In this document: positions 32,055 to 42,140 of the stretch, in pieces | How positions within the stretch are numbered: position 1 is the stretch's first letter | Layout of the letters: every line of letters starts with the position of its first letter | Source: Nothophaeocryptopus gaeumannii | Taxonomy: Eukaryota; Ascomycota; Dothideomycetes; Mycosphaerellales; Mycosphaerellaceae | DNA: 64,000 nucleotides | Assembly: GCA_031771865.1 (NCBI GenBank) | Contig: JASISA010000040.1 | Location: 1,240,001-1,304,000, forward strand | Direction of reading: 5' to 3' | Notes under the pieces: generated by a model | What the model was told of the DNA's origin: nothing | Databases searched by the model: none | What the model saw: only the letters and a program-made list of their open reading frames with translations | Made by a program: the position numbers and the translations under genes

Positions 32055-32818
32055 GTTTGTGGCAGACCTAAGTAGCCTGAAGTGCGAGCCGGATCCTCAT
32101 GGAGCGAGACATCAGCAGGACGCCGAAGAGACGGAGTCGAGTGGCATGGGAGATGGACTTTAAGTACTCCCTCAGAGTACCATTCATCACTCATCAGCTA
32201 TCGCTTGGTGCCCCAAAGGAGCGCATGCAGGCGCTGATAGCCGCACGCAAGAAAACCACATCGCTGCGCAGTCCAATTGCGACGGTGAGAGCGTAGTACA
32301 TTGGTGATCCTGCTCATCCTTAGTTGCATCTGCTGCCGAGGGATCCGCGTGGAGAACGCGAAATGCTTGGTGAAGCTTGATGTCGGGAGAGGAAGAACAA
32401 TTCTGCGGATGCAACATGGTCGCACGACCTCTCCTTCTGGGTAAGTCCTCCTTTCTCGACATATTTCTCATCGGCGGTCTGCACCGCAATTGGTATCAGA
32501 CGCCATCACGACCGGCTTCCGCAAGGCGCATCCACGATAACGGCGTAAGCACTGGAATTCCTGCTGTCAAGTCGGACTCTTAGGTTCATGTTGGACACGG
32601 AAACACCGCTTCATGGCCAGCCATCTTCCACGTGAGAACACCGGATCCGAGTGGCACTGGATACAGAAAGGGTGCGGTGGATGCTTATCAGTGCCGCATT
32701 GCAGAATTGTGCTTTCTCGCAGGATCCAGCGAACTTCGCTACATCTAGAAGCGGCAACCACGTCCAATGAGTACTTCGACGCGAACAAGAACAAGAATTC
32801 TTCTGTGTTGTATAGTGT
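32055..32818. other. Intergenic between transporter and UstYa gene
   Basis: About 760 bases with the promoter of the transporter and the 3' flank of the UstYa gene. Short frames on both strands show no domain. No terminator or promoter element could be named. Confidence 0.4.
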
Positions 32819-33734
32819 CTATGGCACGTGATTGAGCACTCTGTCTCCTGGCCTCGGAGGCTCCAGGAAATCTTCTGGCGTACTCTCGGGGAGCTGTCGC
32901 TCTTGCGCCCACTTCCTCACGTCGTCGAAATTCCGGCATACATGCTTTGTGTTGAAGTCGACAAATGCATTGGGCAGCCCCGATTCCGATGTTCTATACC
33001 ACACTTGGCCCATAACTCCAATATCGGTTGTACAAATCAGCTGCTGGCGAATTATGTCCAAGCAGTGGCTGACGTGCTTTTGTACAATATGCTCCTCATT
33101 TAAGAAGGCGCCCTTGGCCTCCGCGCGATAGTAATCGATGTTGTAATACAGCGATTGGCGGACAAGATTGAGGCTGATGAGCAGGTCAGTACGCTCCCAT
33201 CAGGATAAGTGCCGGTGAAACATACCAGTGGAGCTGATGGAGTCCTTCCACATTGGCAGGGAAGCCACCGCCGTACTTCTGGTTGATCTTCACTTGATCA
33301 TGAGCCAGTCCAACGTCAGCTGCCAACTTCTCCGGCACCCGCACACTGCGGTAGTTGACACCTAGCGCTTCCCAAGCTGCATCGACCTCTGGACTTGCTG
33401 GTCTCCGATAGACGTTCTCTTCTAAGAAGTGTCCATCGAATTGCTGAACATGGTAGCTGACATTGATGTCTTCTGACACCGGAGAGGCTGCAGATGATTG
33501 TTTCAAGCACTCGCTTGCACTTGGACCGGCTCGCCAATTTGTCACCACCAGGAAAGCTATACCACTCGACAAGCCCAGGAGTAATGAGAGGAGACATGCG
33601 AATAGAAGCATCCAACCAATGTTTTCCTTTCGTAGCCAGCATCTTCTTTTCAATCGCGCTGTGGCATTCTTCTCCGAGAATTCATCATCTGACAGGTCGC
33701 ACAGCTCGGGTTCAAGCAATGGCCGGCTCGTCAT
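32819..33734 (-). CDS. UstYa-family oxidase (DUF3328), putative RiPP cyclase
   Basis: Two exons (33226-33734 and 32819-33173; 52-nt GTATGT...CATCAG intron) encode 287 residues. A single membrane span lies at about residues 40-64 after a cytosolic N-terminus, the usual topology. The family's two HxxHC motifs are present: HQLHC at 166-170, whose Cys codon is completed by splicing, and HVSHC at 203-207. Those residues are thought to bind copper. UstYa proteins catalyse oxidative cyclisation of ribosomal peptides (ustiloxin, asperipin) and also other reactions, for example in cyclochlorotine formation. ATG 33734 is the first ATG; a longer frame starts without ATG. It is divergent from the repeat precursor 665 bases away, the key context for its role. 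Confidence 0.92.
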
Positions 33735-34399
33735 GGTCGTGGTGTTCTGGCTTGACTGGGAATGAGATTCGGAGTCCGGTGCAGAAGAACCCAGCAAAAT
33801 ATTGGAAATCCCTTAGAGACTGGGAAAGCAAACACTGTAACTGCAAAACCGGGAACTGGTCGCACCACATTGTACAGTCTGTACAACTGATCGAGGCTCT
33901 GCGCAACCGCGATGAAGCTCTAGCTAGCTTCAGGACCTGCATCGCATTTCTCCGTCGGCGAAGAGAGCTTGCAGCCACGGCTTGGCCAGAGCTTCACTAT
34001 ACGATCCAACATACAAAACCGGCAGTCGTGCTATTGCGCACTCGGTGTTCAGCTGTTCATGGCTCGCACGTGGCGTTCTTGTGCAGCTCTCGACACCAAT
34101 TGGATTGACGGACACGCCTCCGTGTGTGATGCACACATCTATCCATACCACACATCAGGACAAAAGACAGCTGAACACGATGCGGCACATCGGAATCCAC
34201 GATATGCATGGCGTTGGACTACCAGCTTAGTCTGACACCATGTCGAGATCCAGAGCAGGTGCTAATGGAAGAGTAATCGTCAATAAGATCTGCGATGCCT
34301 CGCCCTGCCTGCTGCTCAAGAGCGTACCAAATTCCCTTCTTCGACGCTCGATGAACACCATCGCTCAGATATTCGACAAGAAGAGTTTATTTGATCAAG
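33735..34399. promoter_or_regulatory. Shared divergent promoter of the UstYa and precursor genes
   Basis: The 665 bases between the two start codons contain no gene I can support, so they must hold both promoters. A TTTATTTGATCAAG stretch lies immediately upstream of the precursor ATG. I could not identify a specific regulator site. Co-expression of the two genes is inferred from the arrangement. Confidence 0.55.
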
Positions 34400-35459
34400 A
34401 TGAAGTACTTCCTCGCCGTGCTGGCCGCAGGTCTCTCTATCAGTGGCTCTCTGGCCGCTCCTGCGCCTGAGCCTGTTCCAGAGGCCGAAGCGGCACCTGA
34501 GCCAGCAGCAACTGCAGCGGGATATGGCAGCTACGCAAGTTATGGAACGTACCCAAAGAAGTACAACTCATGTAAGCAGACACCAAACTCGTGTTTTGCC
34601 GTAGCACCCAACTCACCTCATCATGTAGATGGATCGTATGGTTCCTACAAACGCTTCCCAGAACCAGAAGCGGAGCCAGCACCAGCAGCGACGACCTCGA
34701 AAACCACGACTACCAGCACTTCGACCAAGACATCCTCTGCCAGCTCGCAAACAACGGTCTATCCCGTTGCCTACACTGGGTATGCTGCATACGGTGCGTC
34801 CTTCGTGTGTCCCAACACAAGGCAATGAGTAATATGAAACACAGGCAACTATGGAAGCTATTCGTACAAGAACTGTGAGTGAACGCTGTTCTGTTTATTG
34901 GGCCAAGACATGAACTGACATCAGCCAACCTTTCAAGACGCTTCATATGGCTCGTACAAGAGAAGCCCAGAAGCTGAGGCTGATCTCGATCTGGACGTCG
35001 TTCTTGACATTGTTCAAGCTATCAAGGCTAAGCGCTCAGGCTACGAAAAGTTCGGTGCCCTTGTCGAGCGTGAAGCAGAGGCCGCTACAGCTACGGCTCC
35101 AACGACGACCACTACAAAGACGACGACTACCAGCACGTCCACCAAGACTTCGACAACCACGTCTTCGGCTGCCACAACAGTCTACCCTGCTGCGTACACT
35201 GGATATGCTGCCTATGGTATGCTAGTTTTCAGTTCTATCATAGACGTCGACTAACATAGCGGCTCCAGGAAACTACGGCAGCTACTCGTACTCCAAGTAC
35301 GCCTCATACGGCTCTTACAAGAGATACGCGGAAGCTGAAGCCGATCTTGACATTGACGCCCTGTTTGACATTGTGCAAGCCATCAAGGCCAAGCGCTCCG
35401 ACTACGAAACTTTTGGCGTTTTCGCTCGAGAGGCTGAGGCTGAGAAGGAGATCATGTAA
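34400..35459 (+). CDS. Secreted Kex2-processed repeat precursor, putative dikaritin-type RiPP precursor
   Basis: Five exons (34400-34571, 34629-34793, 34845-34874, 34938-35216, 35269-35459) encode 278 residues. Residues 1-20 are a signal peptide. Three Tyr-rich segments end in Lys-Arg: SYGSYGSYKR (KR 65-66), NYASYGSYKR (KR 130-131) and KYASYGSYKR (KR 233-234). In the last two, an acidic EAEAD spacer follows, then DIVQAIKAKR (KR 154-155 and 257-258), a short peptide with YEKFG or YETFG, and EAEA. Ser/Thr-rich linkers separate the units. Kex2 would cut after KR, and the EAEA spacers suit dipeptidyl-peptidase trimming. All four introns are phase 1. The UstYa gene next door suggests tyrosine cyclisation; the product itself is not predictable. 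A cell-wall repeat protein is the alternative. Confidence 0.85.
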
Positions 35460-35828
35460 GATGGAAAAAGACAGAAGACAGTTATAGAGATATGCATACA
35501 GATACTGAGCGCCTACCCTGCCCTCTGCCAATACAATCTGGTATTTATTTTGGCTGTGACTAAGCCGGCTCAACTTTATACCGGACACTTCCCTGCCACA
35601 CATTCTGACAATCAACGTCTCACCTTCACGTTACATCCTGGTCTTGTATGCGGCAGAATAATAGGCGGCTGCGGCAGGCAGTATACAATCAACTCCATAC
35701 CGTCTGCCAAGCCGGGTAAGACTCGCAATGGCCATCATGATAGCCGTGATGAAAATGATGTCGCACAATGGAATGCCGCCACGCGCACTCATCGCTCTGG
35801 GAGATGCATCACTGGAGCTCGCGAAGTC

Positions 35829-36846
35829 ATGAGAACCATTCTCACCCTACCCGGCGCTCTTCTATTACTATGCGCGAGCTTCATCACAGCTATAGGGCCA
35901 CCGAAGGAATCCGAGATAGGCTGAATAGCAGTGTCCTTGGCCACACTCTGGACCTCACCAAACTCGCCGCGTCCAATTGACGCTCCAGCACTTGAAAATC
36001 CAGTCTGAATCGACAAATGGCTCAGATCCATGGACACATCTGACTTTCAAGGCCTTGCAAACAGCAGCCGTACTCAGACGCAGGCCCTCTATGGCCAGCG
36101 CGTTCAGATTCTAAGCTCTACGGACACCTGGCACCAAATAGCGGTTCCTGATCAATCTACTACCCAAAATGATCTCGGCTATTCTGGATGGGTACCAAAG
36201 GCGCAGATAATCTTTGATCTGGATTTCGGTAGACTGCAGCTCGCCAAGCCGTTTGCGCAGATTGACCAGAAAGCCACGGCCGTCTTATTCGACGACTTTC
36301 GGTTGACGACACCTCTCATGCCGCTCAGTTATGGAACGAGACTGCCTGTAATGACTAGAGCAAATTCAGCGGCGATTCAGGTTGCAAAGCCTGGTGGTGG
36401 CACGGCGTACCTATCTTCAACAGCGGCGACATCATACAAGTCAGAGAAGGAGATTCCTTGCCCGGACAAGAAAGACCTAGTCAAGGACGCAACATTGTTC
36501 CTTTGAACTGCCTTACCGGTGGGGTGGGACGTCCGGGTACGCTTACGACCGCTCCGGTCTTACCTACTCGCTATTTGCGAGGTATGGGATCGACATTCCG
36601 CGAGATTCGAGTCACCAAGCGGCTTCCGACGACTTTGGCCAGTACATCCCCTCAGCAGATCTAGAGCCCGGAGATCTACTTTTCTACGCCAAGAACGTCT
36701 CGGATGTCAGCTCTGTGTATCACGTAGCCATTTACACTGGCCATGAGAAGATGATAGAGGCTTTCAAAGCTGGAGTACCCATTCGCATCACTGACGCACG
36801 CTTCGGGGAGGAATACTGGGCAGCAAAACGATTCTTGATACCCTGA
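35829..36846 (+). pseudogene. NlpC/P60-type cell-wall peptidase of bacterial appearance, inactivated
   Basis: A signal peptide (MRTILTLPGALLLLCASFITA) opens the frame at 35829. After TGA 35922-35924 the same frame reads VSLATLWTSP and RPIDAPALENPV, passes a second TGA (36006-36008), and continues with an SH3-like part (TQTQALYGQRVQILSS, GWVPKAQ). One extra T in 36502-36504 shifts the frame into the peptidase domain (PYRWGGTSG, YDRSGLTYSLF, LEPGDLLFY, HVAIYTG). The catalytic Cys of the usual DCSG motif is Arg here. The domain order matches bacterial peptidoglycan endopeptidases. Two stops, one frameshift and the lost Cys leave no active enzyme. No intron was needed, which fits a bacterial origin, but transfer is an inference. 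Confidence 0.8.
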
Positions 36847-36891
36847 ACAATCAAACCAAGCCGCTATATCGCTCAAAGTGAGTTATAGCTC

Positions 36892-37751
36892 TCACCGCAC
36901 TGTGAATCCACCATCAAGCTTGATGTCATCCCCATTGATATTCATCGCATGATCCTGCACCAGAAAATTCACGATGTTTGCGACCTCGCTAGGCTCAGCA
37001 AATTTTCCAGTTGGGATCGCAGCTTGGTACTCCTCCCGCAGCTTCTGATCACTCCACGCCTTCTTTCCCATCTCGGTCCAGACCGGTCCTGGAGAAATAC
37101 TGTTCGCGGTGATCCCTAACGGTCCCCATTCGGAAGCCATTGATCGCGTGAGATGGACAAGTCCGGCTTTACTGGCGCAATAAGGCCCATGATGTAGCAA
37201 AGCGACATGCGCAGCTTGAGAGGCAATGTTGACGATTCGTCCACCAGGAGCCTTGCCATGACTGACTTGCTTCGAGGCTGTAATGTATGCATTGGCGAAG
37301 GCTTGGCAAGTGAGAAATGGGCCATGAAGGTTTATTTGCAAATGTTTCTGGGCTTCTGCGTCGTCGAAAGATTCTAGAGGCTGAAGATTGACGTGTCCGG
37401 CTGCGTTGATCATGATTGATGGAAATGCTGTATCATCTTTTGCAATATCGGCGAATGCCTTCTGGACCGAAGCGTGGGACGTTATGTCGCATTCGTATGC
37501 CTGGACACCGGAGGCTGAAGGGCCATCGCCGAAGACTTTGGATATTGTTGGTTTTACTCGGGATGCTTCGAAAGGTGCGTAGAGGAGAGCGAGTTTTGCG
37601 CCTTGGGATTGCAGTAACTTGCCGGTGATTGATCCAATTCCGCCTGATAGACGAAGATGTGAGCAAAGTACATGGATTGAACGTTCAGCGCCAAGGAAAA
37701 GAACACACCTACGCCGCCTGCTATTATCGCCAGTCTGTATGAGAAAGCCAT
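36892..37751 (-). CDS. Short-chain dehydrogenase/reductase (SDR)
   Basis: Two exons (37709-37751 and 36892-37643; 65-nt intron) encode 264 residues, the normal classical SDR length. The first exon and the splice give the nucleotide loop AGGVGGIGSITG; the NAAGH block, the catalytic Ser (VNIASQAA) and YCASK (Tyr and Lys) follow in order, with PGPVWTEMG near the end. It should oxidise or reduce an alcohol/ketone with NAD(P)(H). No targeting signal. The frame is intact. It converges on the dead NlpC/P60 gene and is 1.4 kb from the RiPP precursor, so it could be a tailoring enzyme, but it could equally be an unrelated metabolic SDR. Confidence 0.9.
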
Positions 37752-38299
37752 TGTTGGTGAAGAAGGCACAAAGTGAGTTGTGGTTTCAGAGCCATTGGCG
37801 TGGTTGTTGTTCGACTGACGTGTTGCCACGGAAGTGGGGTTTGCAGTGAGCTCAACTTTTTCCTTGAGCTTGACCTGGTGATGTAAGTGACATGCGCAGG
37901 TTAGCCGAGCAGGTCTAGGCACTTTGACTGGGGAGGGAAGACCATCACGAGACAACAATTGGCTGCTGTCGAGAATATCTTGAGTGATCTTGAATGGTAT
38001 GGTATCTCCACATCTCTCCCAGATATGCCGCTGACGACAAAGCAACAAGAACCTGGGCTTGATTGATCGTCCGGCACCAGGAAACCGACGCCAGGACGCG
38101 GATCTTGACATATTATACTCTGGCTGTGGTCGATTGAGTTGCCATTTAATCACGAGATTCTCCGGGGGTCTCCTGGGAAGCCCTACTGAAGCTACCAGCG
38201 CCGCGACATCGATACCGGACGAAAACCCCTACACCTTCCTCCGTCTTCTTTACATCAACATCGGCGAGCATTGAGCGTCGCTAGCAGTGCACAAACTAT

Positions 38300-38760
38300 C
38301 AATGGCCTTCCTTTGCTATAACTACTGGCCTTTACGAGCATCTGGCATTCCTGGCTGACGTATGGTCTGCTGCGTCTTCTCGCTGAGTGACCAAGAACCA
38401 GAGCTCAACAACTACTGGAGCGAAGACGGTAATGGCGACCACCTGCCCAAACGTCCATTGCCCGTCCGAATCATCTGATTCTAGCCAGGATAGTCTCTTC
38501 TTCTACCGGTAGTGCCACGAATAGCAACTCCACAGCTGGACCCTCTGGCACGGGTCAGAGCTTCGCCGTTCCTTCTGGATCCACTCCGGCCCCGAATCGA
38601 ATGGGAATCCCACCGGCAACAATAATCCACCCTCAGGTCAAGATGTTTCTGGCAATGCGATGTCGACGGGCATCACGGTGGGCGTGGCTTTAGGTGGCGG
38701 CGCAGGCGGGCTAGTGTTGACCAGCAGTATTACTTGGTTGTTAGTTCAACAAATACGAGG
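38300..38760 (+). pseudogene. Relic of a Ser/Thr-rich single-span membrane protein
   Basis: From about 38500 a Ser/Thr/Gly/Pro-rich frame (SATNSNSTAGPSGTGQSFAV) runs to NRMGIP, then one frame away the text goes on with PTGNNNPPSGQDVSG and STGITVGVALGGGAGGLVL, a typical membrane span preceding a cytosolic tail in fungal mucin-like surface proteins. A one-base change near 38600 breaks the frame. The N-terminal half and the tail could not be followed. Low-confidence relic. Confidence 0.4.
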
Positions 38761-39254
38761 CCTACAGTAGTCAAACTGACACTTCGTGCAGTTGCTGGCC
38801 CGCAAAGCGGCGATCGAAGCCTGAGAATGATATGGCAGAACAACAATCTCCAGACTCGGCGTCGGACATCGAGGAAGAAAGTAGCATCGAGGAGAATTTT
38901 ACCAGAAGAAGCCGGACTGTCGTCACAAGTCACCTTGATGTTCAATTTGACGAGCGCCGAAAGACTGGTCAAAATTCTGTTGCATTTTGAGCATCTTGTT
39001 ACCCCTGCAGAGCGATCGTCTTCAACAATCAGCAATGTGGAGCCGATATCTGGCAGCCGGGAATCTCTTTCAAAGCTTCTGTACCTGCAGAAGCTTGTCT
39101 GTGCCAGGCCAATCCTCGAGTGCTATCCCCTCGTACCCTGACGCGGGGCATCAAGCGGAGACAGTTTTACCATGTGTGACCTGCAGAGGAAGACTTTCAT
39201 GAACAAGAATTGCGAAAAGAACGTAGGACGCACCTTGTAGGCTTTGCCTTCAAC

Positions 39255-40487
39255 ATGGCTTCAAGATCAATACGACTCAGATTGAATCTCCTCTCCATCC
39301 TCTCATGGGAAGCGCTCACAGCCGCACAGTTGCATGCCTCCAACCTGGTCGTTCACTCCTCAGACACATATCCAAACATCTCCGGAAACAGCACGCAGGA
39401 TGATGCCAACTACAAAGCGCCATACTTTCCGATCCTGGGATGGAAACGGTACGAAGGCAATCCGATTATGGGACCCAACATGGCCAATGGATGGGAGAGC
39501 ACCTATCTCTACAATCCAGCAGCCATGGTAATCGATAACCAAGTCATACTTCTTTATCGCGCACAAAATGAGTCTCTGATCTCCACCATCGGTCTCGCTT
39601 GGAGTCAGGACGGATACAATTTCACGCGGTACAATCATCCGATCTTCTTCCCTACAGAGGCCTACGAGACAAAAGGCACCGAGGAAGCCACGACTTGTAA
39701 GGGTCAATGGCACTTTCTACATGACCTATACAGGTTACAACGGAAGTCAGGCACAGCTTTGTCTCGCCACCAGTGAGAACCTAATCAATTGTACGAAATA
39801 TGGCCCTATCTTGCCTGACTGCACGGATGCAGTTTACAACTTTCGATCCGCAACGAACGAATACAGGCCACGACAGGGCTGGTCGAAGTCTGGAGCCATC
39901 GCTCCCGAGAAGGTCAACGGTTTGTATCAGATGCAATGGGGCGACTCTTATCTCTACTCAGCCAACTCCACCGATCTCATCCACTGGAACTATAGTGTGA
40001 ATGATGTGCCTTGGGCCCAGCGGACGAATATCTGGGAGCAAGGACTGATGGAAAGCGGTGCACCGCTTGTCAAGACGAGGAATGGAGAATGGATCAAGTT
40101 CTACAACAGCGTTGGCCTTGGGCCTGGTGGTTATCGAACGGGACAGTATTCGACGGGCCAGATGTTGGTTGATCTGGACGAGAGACCGAGAGGGCCACCA
40201 ATCGCGAGATTGGATCTACCTGTGCTGGTGAGTAAATTCTTTTGACTGGTCTGAATATTGTGAGGGTAATGTGCTAATTGATGACTTAGGAGCCTGTGTA
40301 TACTGAAGGGCAAGTGAGTAATGTGCTTTTCAGTGAGGGACTGACTCAGTTCAGAGGGGAATGGTTCATGTACTTTGGTGAGTTTCGGAACCAGCTGTCT
40401 GGTAGCTTCTTCGCCACGATACTGATATGGCATGTAGGGGAAGGAGACGCATATTTAGGCACAGCTATGGCACCTGTGCAAGAGTGA
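39255..40487 (+). pseudogene. GH130-like glycoside hydrolase/phosphorylase with one frameshift
   Basis: Exons 39255-40227, 40290-40377 and 40438-40487 splice cleanly with GT-AG introns and end at TGA 40485-40487. A signal peptide (LNLLSILSWEALTAA) opens the frame. The beta-propeller repeats of GH130 are visible: GNPIMGPN, YNPAAMVIDNQVILLYRAQN, MTYTGYNGSQAQLCLATS and GLYQMQWGDSYLY. One extra base in GAAG at about 39680-39683 throws the frame off exactly before the conserved VNGTFYMTYTG. Family members act on beta-mannosides; many fungal ones are secreted and uncharacterised. Only this one lesion is seen, so the loss is recent or could be an assembly error. Confidence 0.75.
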
Positions 40488-40877
40488 CAAAATCGAGAGC
40501 AGCTCTATGCATGCCGACAACTTTGAGTTCGAGCTCAGTCCCAGAATTGGCGAATGTTTCAAGGTCATAGTAATGTGTAAGGTGGAGCCGATTCATCCGG
40601 GTTGTTTTCATACCGGATGCCGCATGCTGGGATTGCTGATATTGCGGAAAGTGTGACTTCATGTCCTACCACAGCAATTCTCCCGAGCTCACTGGTCATG
40701 CCGTACGATTCTACGCAGGATGCAGAGTTACTTTTCATGTCGACCGATGTAACGCTGCAAGAAGCTGTCCGGTGAGCATAGTGAGATTGATTTTACTGAC
40801 CGTCTCAGCCAAGATGAAACAGCAGAGACAAGCCGACGTCGACATTGAACAGACACGTTGATATCAAATAAAGCACA
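40488..40877. other. Intergenic, nothing recognised
   Basis: About 390 bases between the GH130 and GDSL pseudogenes. No gene or repeat was seen. Confidence 0.4.
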
Positions 40878-41939
40878 ATGGTCTCGACAAAGCCGTTTGG
40901 CCTGCTATCCACTATATTCTCCTTGGCAGTGGCATCGCTCAAACCTTGACAAGACTCCCGCACCACCAAGGAAACCCTCTCCATATTCGTCTTGTAAGCC
41001 AGCCAGCACCACCAGTACCATACTCTCCCATCTTCCAGCTAACATTCCCACAGCGACGACTCCTACACAGCCCCCGGCTTCAACATATCAAGTCCATCTC
41101 CATGCCTCTCTCAACCCTTCGGCTTTCCACCCATCGGCACATCCCCCGACAACCTCGTCCGAAATCCTCTCATTGCATATCAAACATCCGCAAACGGACC
41201 CGTCTCGATCCAATACCTCACCGTCAAGCTCAACACGACTGTTACATTGACTTATGACTTTGCGATTTTGGGAGCTTCGATACCAGATGGATTCACGGAT
41301 CAAGTCGAAGATATCTATATACCGAAGTACTCATCTCTCTTCTCCGGACCCGCCACCTCCTCGCCAAATACAACGACAGGCGAAATAGCGTGGACATCCA
41401 ACTCCTCCATCTTCCTAATCTGGATCGGGATAAACGATATCAATTGGTGTTCCCTCCTCTTCACATCTACACCTGATGTACCCTTTGAGGAATGTCTTCA
41501 ACCGCGCATATATGCTCTGTACGTTCTGATGAATAAGCTATACAACATCGGCGCGCGAAACTTTCTGTTTCTGAACTTGCCACCTTTGCAGCGCGCACCG
41601 ATGGTTTTTGAACATGAGCAAAGCATTATTGATAGTTATGCTCAAGGCGTGGAGCTATGGAACGATCATTTGCTTCCCGGAACGGTCAATAACTTTACCA
41701 CTTCCCACGACGGAGTCAAGTCTGTCGTCTACGATGCCCACGCCCTCTTCGATACGATTCTGGATCATCCGAACGAATTTGGCTTCAAGGATTCGACGTG
41801 TTATAGTTGTATAGACTGCTATAGCGTCACGGGATGTTTCTGGGCGAATAATTACCATCCCGCGACGCAGGTTCATGAGAGGTTGGCGAGGGATATGATA
41901 TCGAGTCTAGAGGAGGTTGGGTGGCCGGCGGCAGCATAG
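40878..41939 (+). pseudogene. GDSL/SGNH esterase (CE16-like) with an early in-frame stop
   Basis: Exons 40878-40993 and 41054-41939 (GTAAGC...CACAG intron) form one frame that is broken by TGA 40947-40949 at the end of the signal peptide. The block I serine motif, normally FGDSY, reads FDDSYT after splicing, so the conserved Gly is Asp. WIGINDINW (block III Asn) and NNYHPATQVH (catalytic His) are preserved. Such secreted acetylesterases remove acetyl groups from hemicellulose oligomers. The stop would leave 23 residues; a start downstream would lose the signal peptide. Together with the Gly to Asp change, it is probably inactive. Confidence 0.75.
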
Positions 41940-42140
41940 TGCTCTCTACGATGTCAAACGCTTTTGAAGCAACGGAACTCCGCTTGAGACGGTAATCGAT
42001 AGCTACACCTCTCAGACAACAGTGAAAACTAATTTCAATGCATTCTCCCAACTCAAGGGTATCAAGCTTACTAAACTGCAATTTTCCCAGGTAGTTGCCC
42101 AACACCACGCTAATGATCATTTTCAAAAAGTAGAGATGTC

